Assembly: GCF_019320115.1 (NCBI RefSeq)
Contig: NC_089581.1
Location: 93,990,802 to 94,054,801 of the forward strand
Direction: 5' to 3'
DNA: 64,000 bases
Origin: Miscanthus floridulus
Lineage: Eukaryota; Streptophyta; Magnoliopsida; Poales; Poaceae
Shown here piece by piece: positions 46,501 through 56,544 of this stretch. A model generated the notes under the pieces. That model had not been told where the DNA came from and ran no database searches. It saw nothing but the letters and a program-made list of their open reading frames with translations. The translations under genes were made by a program, and so were the position numbers. Every line of letters begins with the position of its first letter. Position 1 is the stretch's first letter.

Positions 46501-48702
46501 AGGAAGTTTACCTATTTTGACTAGGATAATGGTTGAATCACCTTTTGCTAATTAAATGAAAGTTGTAGGTAGTTTTATAAGATTTCCATAAAGTCCAAGA
46601 TCATAGTATTTGGTTGAGTATAACTCCGGATATAACCAAATTATGTAGCTACTTTTTACAGTAGGAAATGACTAAGTCAATTATAGTTGTTTGTCTTATG
46701 TGATGGTTGTGTAGATGTTTAGGCTAATTGAGATTAGTTGTTAGCTATCAGTTCTAGGCCTCTTATTGATGATGAACAACTTTACCTTAGGTTGCTAGAA
46801 CTTGGTGAGTGTATGTTTCTTGTATTATAGGAGAGATATGCACCTCCTCAGTAAAAATCAACTAGAAGAAAGTTATACATCTACTTGGTCAATGAGTGTT
46901 AAACTTATCATACACCTTTGCAGATAACCATGCTCATGCATACACAATTTATCATATCATCTCATCTCTTATGCATTCATGGTACTCATTTGTGCATATG
47001 CATGCAATAGGTTCCCTAGAAGGAGTGACGCTTCTCGAGTTTGAACCCGAGCATCAATAGGAGCAGTAGGGAGCCCAGGAGTAGGAAGTTCAGGTGGAAG
47101 GAGTCAATGTAGAAGATCTCCCTGAGTGTCCTAACCACCAACCTTCCTCATTCTTGAAAGGCAAGTCCAAGAGCATTATAAGCCTCCTATGTTTTTACAA
47201 ATATCACTTGCATCCTTTATGTTTGATGCATTAGGTTATAAGAGTTGATTGGAACCACTTGCTGCATATATTAACCTTGTCCAGATAAATATATCTTGAA
47301 TCCTTGGTAGGTCTAGGATCAAATTGATGCTTAGCCTTGCTTAGTCCGGTAGAACTCAGGTGATTTCCTATCACCTAAAACATATAGGTAGATAACTAAT
47401 CACGGTTGGCTATAATTGCTATCATGGAAATAACCATATGTTGATGAATAAAAAGGAGATCGGGCAAGATTGTGATAGAGAAGCACAAGGCATGGAGGTC
47501 TTGGTGCCTATTTATCCCCATCTATGCCAATTAAGGATCGATTCGCTATACGTCCTTATGTCATGTTGAACGCATGCCTAGCACTTAGTTGGCCAAATAA
47601 GTCATTCTAACTGCAAAGCTGAGTAGCTCAATTTAGGACAGGCCCCGGTAAGTGAAAGTGCATACACTGGAGGTAGTAAGGATGTGCGGAGAGCCAATGG
47701 CGTAAGTCCAAGGCTGGGTTTGAGTCTCGATCTTTCTGGCAGATTGGTAGAATCTCTGAGGGTGCGGCACTAATCGGACCCATGAAGTTGGTTCCTTAGT
47801 TGTACCAAAGGTGACCCGATGCGACCCCGACGGGGAAGTATGGGTTTGTGTTAGGAATAATTCCCCAGCTAGGTAGGAATCGATTCAAATCAATGTCTCT
47901 CTCGGATAGTGAGAACTTGACTGAGCAGCAGCAACGTAGAGTAACTTAATGGAAACTTGTTGATTATGATGATGCTCAAATTATTCTTATAACCGGATAT
48001 GGTTACTAATGCTTGTTAGCTTAATCAAGTGATTGCTCTAGTACAAGTGCTAATCTAGAGATGCTTAATTGAATAGGTATTGAAATTAATGCTAGAGATA
48101 CTAAATCTCCAAGTTATGTTACTTAAGCTTTTATGTAAAATGTTGTCAAGCTATCTCCACCGATAAAGCCTTGCATACTCCTTGGTGTCATATTATTTCT
48201 AGTTTATGATGGGTACGTCTAGCTGAGTACATTCTCATACTCAGGGTTTATTCCCTCTTGTTGCAGATGACATGATGTATCATGGGTATTGTAAGCACTG
48301 CCTTCATCCTGCCGTGGATGAGGACTAAACCATGGGGTAGGGTACTCCTGAGTTATCACCTCTATTCTGCTTTTGCTGGAAGTGACCATGGTACTGGCAT
48401 GTATTTAAACTAAGAGTGATGTTGATGTCAAACTACTTTGCTTCCGCTATTTGAACTTGGTTTGTAATAACTATGTGAACTCCGATGTATGTGAGATACT
48501 TGTGAACTATTTGTGAACTGTGATATAACATGTGACTGGTTATGTTGAATCATGTACGATCTTGGTTTGTATGTTGGTTTGTTTGAGATCCTTCATGATT
48601 TCATCGGACTACCGGGTTTATATGGGCTCAAGTTTGATGGTTTGATTGCTTTGGTGATTGCTATTGTACTTGTGCTCTTATAAATTGGACGGTTTTGTTA
48701 CA
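43579..48702 (+). mobile_element. TEK-4: solo Tekay-type LTR
   Basis: A 5.1-kb LTR from tataacactctggg to cggttttgttaca, homologous throughout to the TEK-1 LTR (its last kilobase aligns with 40000-41170). It has no internal region and 5-bp flanking repeats, so it is a solo LTR left by recombination between two LTRs. Its first bases, TA instead of TG, are decayed. It holds a GC-rich block at about 44400-45480 with a 228-codon ORF (44518-45204) that is Ser/His/Ala-rich and not shared with the other LTRs. I regard that ORF as chance. Confidence 0.85.
47012..47190 (+). pseudogene. LTR-embedded acidic peptide segment (TEK-4)
   Basis: After catgcaatag the frame reads SLEGVTLLEFEPEHQ, stops at positions that are Gln in relatives, then VNVEDLPECPNHQPSSFLKG. 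It matches TEK-1 and TEK-2 copies. In the ECP-H-P-SSFLKGK stretch many differences from TEK-1 are synonymous (tgc/tgt, cca/cct, tct/tca, ctg/ttg). Confidence 0.45.
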
Positions 48703-50243
48703 ACATCCAGAGGCTTACATTCTACACATGGCTCTAAGGAAGACCGTCCTGCCTCGTGGTAGCAACAGAGAGTCATTGACCAGCTTACAGCAGTGGCTAC
48801 TACTATCAATATGGAGAGGCGAGTAGTTTGACTTCTTACACTTTTTCCTATCTAAGATCGAGGATGTGATAGCTGACACTATTAGTACTAGACGATAGCA
48901 CTTGTACCCTAACATCATTAGCTATCTGCTACATATGATTGACTCTGAAAAGAATGGGCCGCTGAACAATGAGTCGACCTATGAGGTTATGACCTACATG
49001 CCAGCAAGTCCAGACGATCATCATCATGGACAGCGCGCCCTTAGGTCCGTTCAAGAGTTGTTACCCATATAGGACAGAGAAAGACATGAAATAGTGGATG
49101 CAGCTCTAGAGCAGGCAGAGCATTTGTCTAGGATTGGAGGAATCTTGAATGTACGAATGCAAGATTCAGACTCTGATGATAGTGACTACCATGACCCTAT
49201 GTCAAACGACCACAACGAGGGAGGGTCATCCTCTAGTGGTGGGGCCGATAAAGAGATGGATGATGTTCTACCTACTATAGAGTCGTTAGCTAAGCAAGCA
49301 CCGCCTCTAGTGTCCGTTCAGCAATTGTTAGAGCTTGGACAGATACTTGCTAGGCTAGTTGTCGGCTAGGAAGAAAACCAAAAGCATATGGAATGACAAG
49401 AGAGGTGTTTGAAAGCAAGTATTGATCAGCAACGAAGAGTGTGGTCCTTCTCAAAGAGTAGATGAGCTAGCAATCATCTCTTTTTGTGAGACCATCAACC
49501 AACAAGGCCAAAAAATCGACTTGATGTGCAATGTGTTCACCGGTTGCTTTAATCAACTATATAGTTCCACAGGGGTTAAGGCCCCTGACTTTCAAATGCT
49601 TCAATTGCAATGTGGTAGTCAGGACAACACCATTGCTGGTTATCTGACTAGTCCTAATAATACAACTATCCACACAGAGTTACCCATTGCGATGACGCTA
49701 CATAAGCAGAGTTTAGCTTTAGGTCCTGATCAGGCCAATGATCCACCTTCTTCACCCCCTTAGGTCGAGGTGCAAGTCACCACGGAGGCACATATAGAGC
49801 CTCTCAGGGCTTCTCCAACGCCCAAGATACCTAAGCCACCTTCAAATTCTAATGAGGTAGGTGATGCACCTTCTTCGCCCCCTTAGGTCGAGGTGCAAGC
49901 TGCCATAGGGACACATACAAAGCCTCTTGGGGCTTCTCCAACGAATGAGATGCCTGAACCTGCTAATGCTAGTATTACTACAGTCGAACATAAGTAGAGT
50001 TTAGCTTTAGCTTATGGGGTAGCCGATCGACCTTCTCCACCCAATTAGGTCAAGGGGCTAGATACTGTGTGCGATGCCATAGTGGCACATAAAGAGCCTC
50101 CCAAGGCTTCCCCAACAATTGCGAAGCCTGATGCGACCATCGAGCCTACTAATCCTACCATTAATAGAGCTGAGTCAATCCCAAAGTCTGACCCTACTAC
50201 TTTAGTTCAGCAGACCAGAGGAGTCCACCATTCATCCAGGTAA
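48703..50243 (+). pseudogene. ATH-1 ORF, second half
   Basis: Resumes the ORF cut at 43578. After one copy of the duplication is discounted the frame continues with PEAYILHMALRKTVLPRG, then SLTSLQQWLL, FLSKIEDVIADTISTRR and LYPNIISYLLHMIDSEKN, fitting the same retroelement protein domain. Then comes an acidic Ser-rich part (49094-49369: DSDDSDYHDPMSNDHNEGG) and a Pro/Ser/Thr-rich tail of degenerate repeats, ending near 50240. Many TAG stops are present, several at Gln positions. Confidence 0.45.
49690..50150 (+). repeat. Degenerate tandem repeats in the ATH-1 ORF tail
   Basis: Three imperfect copies of a unit containing aagcagagtttagcttta or ccttctycaccc..taggtc, then gcacatanagagcctc and gcttctccaacg, begin near 49745, 49868 and 50030. 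The same stop (tag before gtc) sits in each copy at 49761, 49884 and 50046. The spacing is uneven. Confidence 0.6.
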
Positions 50244-50476
50244 CCACTTCACTAAGCATGATGAGACATAGATTCGAACAATGAGATTTTAGCATACTCA
50301 CCTAGGCGAGTTCAACCTCAACAGCAATGTCATGACTTCGATGCCTGCTTCATTGTCATCACCACATCCTTCGAATGCGTAGTCACCTTGATTCCATGCT
50401 AAGGAAGGGATGTATAAGAGATTAGTGATAGTTTGACAGTTGAAGGGAGGGATGCAGTAGAAGGTAAGGGAACAGA
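50244..50476. other. Sequence after the ATH-1 ORF, nothing recognised
   Basis: A short mixed-composition stretch. Probably ATH-1 3' untranslated sequence. No polypurine tract or LTR start could be identified. Confidence 0.3.
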
Positions 50477-50740
50477 GGCATTGAAATTTGGATTTAGAAT
50501 GATTCTTGATGTAATAATTGAAGTCTTGCTTATGACACAATGTCTATTTTATGGTTTTGTAATAAGTTGTACATGTTGAACCATTTTTATCACTATGTTG
50601 CCACGTAGGCATCGAAATTTGGATTTAAAACGATTCTTGATGTATTAATTGAAGTCTTGCTCAGGACACAGTGTCTATTTTATGGTTCTATAATAAGTTG
50701 TACATGTTGAACCATTTTTTATCACTATGCTTCCACTGTA
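50477..50740 (+). repeat. 131-bp tandem duplication
   Basis: 50477-50607 (starting ggcattgaaatttggatt) is repeated at 50608-50740 (ggcatcgaaatttggatt). The copies differ by scattered substitutions and single-base indels, so the duplication is old. Confidence 0.8.
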
Positions 50741-51060
50741 AATTAAACCTAACATCTAAGTGTGATATGAGCAACATCTATCTAGTCTGACTACCTCGTT
50801 GCAACTTGAGTCGTTCCTCTTAAGAGAGAACTATAGGGTAGGGGACTTTCTTTTGTACACAATCAAATCTTGCGTGCGCATTTAGAAGAGTAATAGATAT
50901 TGTCCGGCGCGTTACAATCGCATAGCGTTGGACTTTCTCGTGTGTGAATTCAGAAAAGAGTAATACACATTGTGCCAATGATTAACATTTACAATGCCTA
51001 ACATAGGTGCAATCATTTAGAACAGAAATACACTAATAAGTTACTAAGTTACCTATGGTA
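50741..51060. other. 320 bp without recognised content
   Basis: Mixed sequence between the tandem duplication and the TFIP11-like pseudogene. Two short related phrases recur (about 50880-50910 and 50935-50965: gtgtg/gcgc...agaagagtaata). No gene seen. Confidence 0.3.
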
Positions 51061-51079
51061 TTTCATATGTTTCATGGAT

Positions 51080-52345
51080 CAGTTGGAGGCCATTGTGCAT
51101 TTCACTATTGATGGCAAGCAGATCCAATGTCAGTAGCCACATCCAATCCTGGCACTAGGCCACGACCTCCTCCTTTGTGGGTTGCACATCGAACAACTAG
51201 CAGCATAGCCCGTCGGTCCATTTCTCCATGAAGCGCTTCAGGACCTTCTTCATCATCAACTCTGGTGACACAACCGGCTTCCACCTAGTGAGGAGCATGT
51301 GGAACACATCGTACCCTTCATTTGGTAGGATGACACTAATGGCAACTTACTGGGATGCCAAGTGTCGTACAATGAGCTTGTTGACGAATGGCATCCACCA
51401 ATCATTCCCACCGAAAGCGAGCTCATACTACAGCACCATCTTGTCATCGCAATCTACCATGAAGAACCAGCTGCATAGAGCACCCTACCAATCTTTTCCA
51501 GGGAATTCACCCTGTAGGAGGTCAATCATTTTCTGGGGCAAAATCTCAGACGCCCACCTCATCAGGTGGTCAACTCACGCATCTATAGCTACCATTCCTT
51601 TGAGTGGTGGCTTGTTGCGGACATTTCCAAGTCCGCGCTTTAGGTAAGCAATGATGACACCATCAACAAACTTGTTCCAAACATTAGGCCAAGCCACTGG
51701 CTTCCATGGCAGTACAATGTCATAATTTTTGTGCGCATTTTTAGTACACTTCAACAGGAGCTTCTAGACCATGGTTAGCACCTTGGTGAGCATTGGCTTA
51801 TACCTCATTGACATCAAGTGCTTCAAGTGTGGATCCACGGATGAAGAAATATGTTAACTATAACAATGTCCTAGGAAGCGTCATACCTATCGGCAGCACC
51901 GCACTGTCTGGGCAACACTACATCATGTTGGAATTCCCTAGCATGAGGGAACTTTGGCTATAGATTATGCAAGAACTGTACTATTTGTTCCTGCTGTGGG
52001 AACCTCGTGGGAGTCCACGTCTTCTTCAACCATTTCATAATGGGGTCGACCACTAGTTCAATGAGCAGCCTAGCATATGGCGAGGAGGTAGACCCATCAT
52101 CCAAGAGTATGTACTTGTCTTGCTCATCACCTCCATCTTCCTATTCGGCTGCTCTAGCAGATCATACCACGTCAACTGCTTGAACGTCTCCTGCAAGATA
52201 GGGACCAACATCTTGTGCACTATGTCTGGTAGGGACATCTCTTATAATAGGAGGGATACTCAGTCAGCAACTTCATGAACTCACTGATAACCATATCCAA
52301 GATGACCTTGGTGTGGCTCTCCTATGGGCTTAGTGGTTGCATGAC
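51080..52345 (-). pseudogene. TFIP11/STIP-like (GCFC domain) spliceosome-protein pseudogene
   Basis: On the minus strand a degraded but long similarity to the C-terminal GCFC region of tuftelin-interacting protein 11 (STIP), a spliceosome-disassembly factor. In order: VISEFMKLLTEYPSYYKR, WYDLLEQPNRKMEVMSK, then after a frameshift DDGSTSSPYARLLIELVVDP, FQHDVVLPRQCGAADRYDAS, IFLHPWIHT, IVLPWKPVAWPNVWNKFVDG, DHLMRWASEILPQKMIDLLQ, KDWxGALCSWFF and WKPVVSPELMMKKVL. The family shows the same order (SPY-L..E-V, D..VLPRL, HPW, PWK-V..P..W, WAS-I, KW..LCSW). At least six stops and two frameshifts. The N-terminal G-patch half is absent. Recognition is from memory of family motifs. Confidence 0.7.
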
Positions 52346-53440
52346 CTCATCATCATGAGGATTCAAATTGCTTGTGCATTCGTCATCAGACGAGGTTCAA
52401 TTGTTGGAGGGATTATTGGCTGCAGGGATGATGTAGGAGGCATTGGCATGGTCAGTGCCAAGCCACGAGTACCTATGGCGCAGTCACACCTAGATGAGGT
52501 TGGCATCCCTTTGGTGGTGCAGTCCAATGCTGTGGCCAGCATTGTAGCCATGCGTTCCATTATCCGGTGAACCGCTAAGTTGTTCACAACAGTCATCGTC
52601 GGTGCCATCAGATAGGGCGACGCTCGATGCACACCCAGTGGAGTGGAATGGCCAGACCACAATGCTATGCCCCAGAGACAAATGGCATTAGTCACATTAA
52701 TGGATGGCAACAACAGGCATGGCATCCTCATTGGCAATCGTGCCACCATCAGCATCGACAACCACGGTGCCACCAGCATTGGCCACCGCTGTGGCACCAG
52801 GTACAACACTAGGGATAGCACCAGTGTTGTGCACTGTAAGCACCATATGCTGGATGTTGCTGCTAGTGGGCTCATCTGAGGCCATGGGAAGTGGCGACAG
52901 TCATGTGGATGGATGTCACAACAAAGTAGGAGGTGAAAGAAGTTGTGCACTACAAACTTTTTCACTTATGTAAGAGAATGTGTTGTGGTAGTTCCAAACA
53001 CTAGATGGAGGATGATTAGTAACTATTGCATCAATGCGGTTGAATTGAGATTGGGCCACATCCGTCGCATCTCCTTAGACATCGCAACCATCAAAGTTTG
53101 CCTTTTCTGATCGAAGGACGTGGGTCTATAGCTGTTGAGATTATCAGGACCCTAAGACAGTTCGACCCTATGAAATATAGATGCTTCGGATCACTGCGAG
53201 TCAATGAACAATGAAATAAAGTGCTGGCAACTATTAGGAGCTATCCAACTAGTCCATAGAACCTAACTATCAGGGGCTAACAACTAGTTCTAGTCTATAG
53301 AACCAAACTGATTAGTTTGCTTTTTTTAGCCATGGCTAACTAGTCATACTCCATCCAAATAGGGTGTAAGACAGTTCGATACTAGGAAATCTTGATAGGC
53401 CAGATAATAGTTCTGATGAAACAACAAAATATAGATCATG
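52346..53440. other. 1.1 kb between the two gene fragments
   Basis: The part 52363-52965 is open on the minus strand for 200 codons and on other frames, and is Met/Thr/Ala/His-rich from repeated cat/acc triplets. I do not recognise a protein. Around 53230-53370 the words aactagt, ctatag and aactagtcat...ccaaatag recur, as in hAT-type miniature elements of grasses, but I cannot define ends. Confidence 0.3.
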
Positions 53441-53458
53441 TTATCTCTTGCGCCGAGT

Positions 53459-54402
53459 TCACCACAACCATCTACCGTTCATCTTGCGCACCTCCACCTT
53501 GAGCTTAGCTTCATCATACTCCTGCTCCTCATCCCATTCCTCATCCTTGTCATCACTGTGGGTGGCCTTGTGGATCACGCTAAAGAAGTAGGTGTTGGCG
53601 ACATTGAGGTGGTTGCTTGCGTAGAACTCATCCCACCCGTACTTGAAGGACGTGCGCACTTTGTTGTTCATGTGGGTCCTCTCCAAGCCCATGAACCAGG
53701 ACTGCCCAGCCATCTATAGCTCAATGGCTTCCCATTGCTAGTAGCCATGCACTACCTTAGAGTCCACTGGCATGTTCTTCGCCTCACACAAAAAAAGATT
53801 AATGAGAAAGACGACACTGGTAACTTACGACATTGATACATTTTGCATTTCGCGTGAGTGCTCTCCAGATACTTCGCTTTGAGGTCGTACTTCTTTAGGA
53901 TCACTACAAAACTCCTCGGCTCCATGATGGGCAGGGAGAGCTAACTACCACCGGCCTCAAAGTCATGCGGGTACTGCTTGCGACAGGTGGTAACATCGAA
54001 GACCTTGATGTTAATTTGTGACCGGCCGTCATATCACAATGCAAGAGAGAACCCATCTTGGAGGTTGAGGGGGGCAGGCAAAGTGCTTCCATCCCCGGTG
54101 GAGGTACAAGTGACCGCTGTTGGGGAACACCTCCACCTTCCATCAGGCCAGGCTATGCTCGTTGTCCAGATAAAACTCGAGTTTCTAGTGACCTCCGATG
54201 GCCCAGGCCATTGCAGCCGGACAGTTTTTGTGTGCACAATGATCAACATAGCTAGATACAGGGACAAGTTCATTCCCAAAGGCAAAGCCCTAGCAGATCA
54301 GATTCAACACACAGAAAATTAGGCAATTACCAAAGTTTCTTCATACAATCTAGGAAGAAGGATCTTCATGCACTCTAGGTCACTATGGCTCGGTCCTTCC
54401 AT
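53459..54402 (-). pseudogene. B3 DNA-binding-domain (REM-like) gene, two B3 domains, broken
   Basis: On the minus strand the gene starts MEGPSHSDLECMKILLPRLY (ATG at 54400-54402). It continues FGNELVPVSSYVDHCAHKNC, then WKVEVFPNSGHLYLHRGWKH and, in a shifted frame, YDGRSQINIKVFDVTTCRKQ, the typical end of a plant B3 domain. A second B3 domain follows at 53459-53760: KVVHGY, VRTSFKYGWDEFYASNHLNV, EAKLKVEVRKMNGRWLW. B3 proteins are plant transcription factors. GT-AG-like junctions at 54330/54290 and 53828/53783 would give very short introns (41 and 46 bp), which I doubt. Several stops (one Trp or Gln TAG between DNEHSLA and WKVEV). Family identity is secure, function of the parent unknown. Confidence 0.75.
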
Positions 54403-54589
54403 GTCTTCTTGTAGCCCCACCGTGCTAACTAGGGAACTTGATAGTCTTGAGGAATCCTTGCTAGTATGTCTCTATTCTCATTCTCCTCACATGGGGGGCT
54501 TTCTTTTTCTATGTTTTTGGTGTTGTCACAAACGTAAGGAGTGCACATAGTGTTGGGGCATCAGTGGAGGAGCTAACATGTACTATAAA
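54403..54589. other. Upstream flank of the B3 fragment
   Basis: No recognised gene. A short T-rich stretch, possibly the 5' flank captured with the B3 fragment. Confidence 0.3.
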
Positions 54590-56030
54590 AACTAGCGTCG
54601 AGACTGACACCAGTCTCATCGACGTAAATGGAGGAGACGTGCGTTGTTTTCATCAGTGTACGCTTGGGAACGTCAATACTCCTACATCTCTAATCGAACA
54701 TGCCTTCTGTGATACGACTGGTTGAGGTTCCTGGGGGAGTGTGATAGCCCACAAGGTGAAAAGACCTATCACCACCGCACCAGGCTTTCAAGTCTCAACC
54801 GTGTCATGGTGGTTAATTCACTCCTATCCAGCTTTCATCCTGCATTCACTTCGCTCTCGGCAACAGCGCAAGGTTTCTTCAAGAGGAGCAAGTCTTAGCA
54901 ACCAGAAAGCCCTACCACCATATATTTGAACATGTTGGATAGTATTTGTGTCGTACGCATTTGTGCAAACATTTTCGTTCACAAAGGAACATTTACCATT
55001 ATCTTGTTGAACACATGATAGTCTGAGCATTATAAATCTGACTAGGGCCAGACACATCTCACTCTTGCCAACAATGCAATGGTTGCTTTATGCCTCGGTT
55101 TGATGAACCAAACATGTATCAGTAGTTGTAGTAGTCAAGAGTCGCTCTAATCATGCTCAAAATGAGTGGCTCTGATCCATCGTGAGCCCAACTCACCTTA
55201 TTTGCATGTGTCTGATAAAAATTGTTGAACTTGTAACAGCCATGCAGTGAGGAGTTCATGTGAACAAGTCTCGGCTTCAATCTAATGCACAACGGAGGAG
55301 GCATAGATGTTGCATTTTTACTGCACATGCTAGAAAGTCCCCGCTGTCCATTGGATCTCTTGTCGGATAGTAAGTGTACCCATCTCTAGCTAGCCACTAC
55401 ATGTCTCTTCAAAAGAGAAATTGCTTACCAAAGCAACTCATCTTCACTCTTATGTCTGCCCATCAACTATTGTGACCGCTTGGATAGGAGTGAAAAGACC
55501 TATCACAACCATACTAGGCTTTCAAGTCTCAACCATGTCATGGTGGCCAAAATCTCTTAAATTTTGACTCCTGTCCAGCTTTCATCAGTGCATTCGCTTC
55601 GCTCTTAGCAACCGCGCAAAGTTTCTTTGAGAGGAACAAGCCTAGACCTAATGTAGAATAGATGAGCCATAGGTGTTGAAAGTTCTACTAGCACACGCAA
55701 GAAAGTCCTGCCGCCTTATATTTGAACATGTCGGATAGTATATGTGGCATACACATTTGTGCAAATGTACTCCCAGGCCTCATGTCATAGATTATGAAAA
55801 ACATTACTTTCTTTTATGAATTATTAAATTAAAAGCCAAGGAGAACATGGTCACGTGACCACGCCCCTACTACTAGTAATAATAATACTGGATGAAATGA
55901 AGAGTGAGTGTAGTCGATCACAATCTATGAAATTTTACTACACACGCTAGAAAGTCCGCCGGCTACACAATCCATGTCGTCATGCCGAGACTCACGCTAT
56001 CTCATCAGCATAAATGGAGGAGACATGCTC
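54590..56030 (+). repeat. Cluster of degenerate repeats (about 0.75-1.4 kb spacing)
   Basis: Four phrases recur in diverged form. ctcatc..cgtaaatggaggaga appears near 54618 and 55998. gaaaagacctatcac through gctttcaagtctcaacc appears near 54758 and 55493. tatatttgaacatgttggat appears near 54917 and 55713. A cacacgctagaaagtcc-type phrase appears near 55311, 55690 and 55930. The order suggests an old partial tandem duplication of a larger unit with later rearrangement. No ORF is shared. Confidence 0.55.
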
Positions 56031-56104
56031 TGTTTTTGTAGTCTCCGATGTAATACAGTTGCGATTCCCGAGGGAGCGCAATGGCACCAACCTCTAGGAA
56101 AGAT

Positions 56105-56210
56105 AAATCTTCATAGAGTATCTTGCCCTAGAAGCCTTAGTGTCCCAGTGTACAAATAAATCTTTATGGATTATCTTGCCTTAGAAGCCCTAGTGTCCCT
56201 GTGTATACAT
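56105..56210 (+). repeat. 53-bp tandem duplication
   Basis: aaatcttcatagagtatctt at 56105-56157 is repeated as aaatctttatggattatctt at 56158-56210, with about ten differences. Confidence 0.75.
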
Positions 56211-56219
56211 AAAGCCTGG

Positions 56220-56541
56220 CCTCACTGCAATTCATATTGTTTACCATTCCACCTTCCATTGTGCAAAAGCCCTCTCCTCGCCACCCACCTCCACCACCCC
56301 GTCGGTTGCCATGAAGGCCGTCGGTGGCCCGGCTACAGTCCCTGCTTCCTCTAGTGGTTCGGCGAAGGCGGGTGAAAGGTTCTCACTACAATTCATATTG
56401 TTTACCATTCCACCTTCCATTGTGCAAAAGCCCTCTCCTCGCCACCCACCTCCACCACCCCGTCGGTTGCCATGAAGGCCGTCGGTGGCCCGGCTGCAGT
56501 CCCTGCTTCCTCTAGTGGTTCGGTGAAGGCGGGTGAAAGGT
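56220..56541 (+). repeat. 161-bp tandem duplication, nearly identical
   Basis: 56220-56380 and 56381-56541 are almost identical (starting tctcacta or cctcactg, ending gcgggtgaaaggt). The high identity indicates a recent event. The second copy ends 3 bp before the SIR-1 LTR. Confidence 0.85.
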
Positions 56542-56544
56542 CCT

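Noticed and set aside
52363..52965. 200-codon minus-strand ORF as a gene
   Set aside because: Repeated cat/acc triplets give open frames on both strands. No recognisable domain and no start or splice context.
53230..53370. hAT-type miniature element
   Set aside because: Short suggestive words (aactagt, ccaaatag) but no clear terminal inverted repeats or target duplication, so noted only in the flank description.
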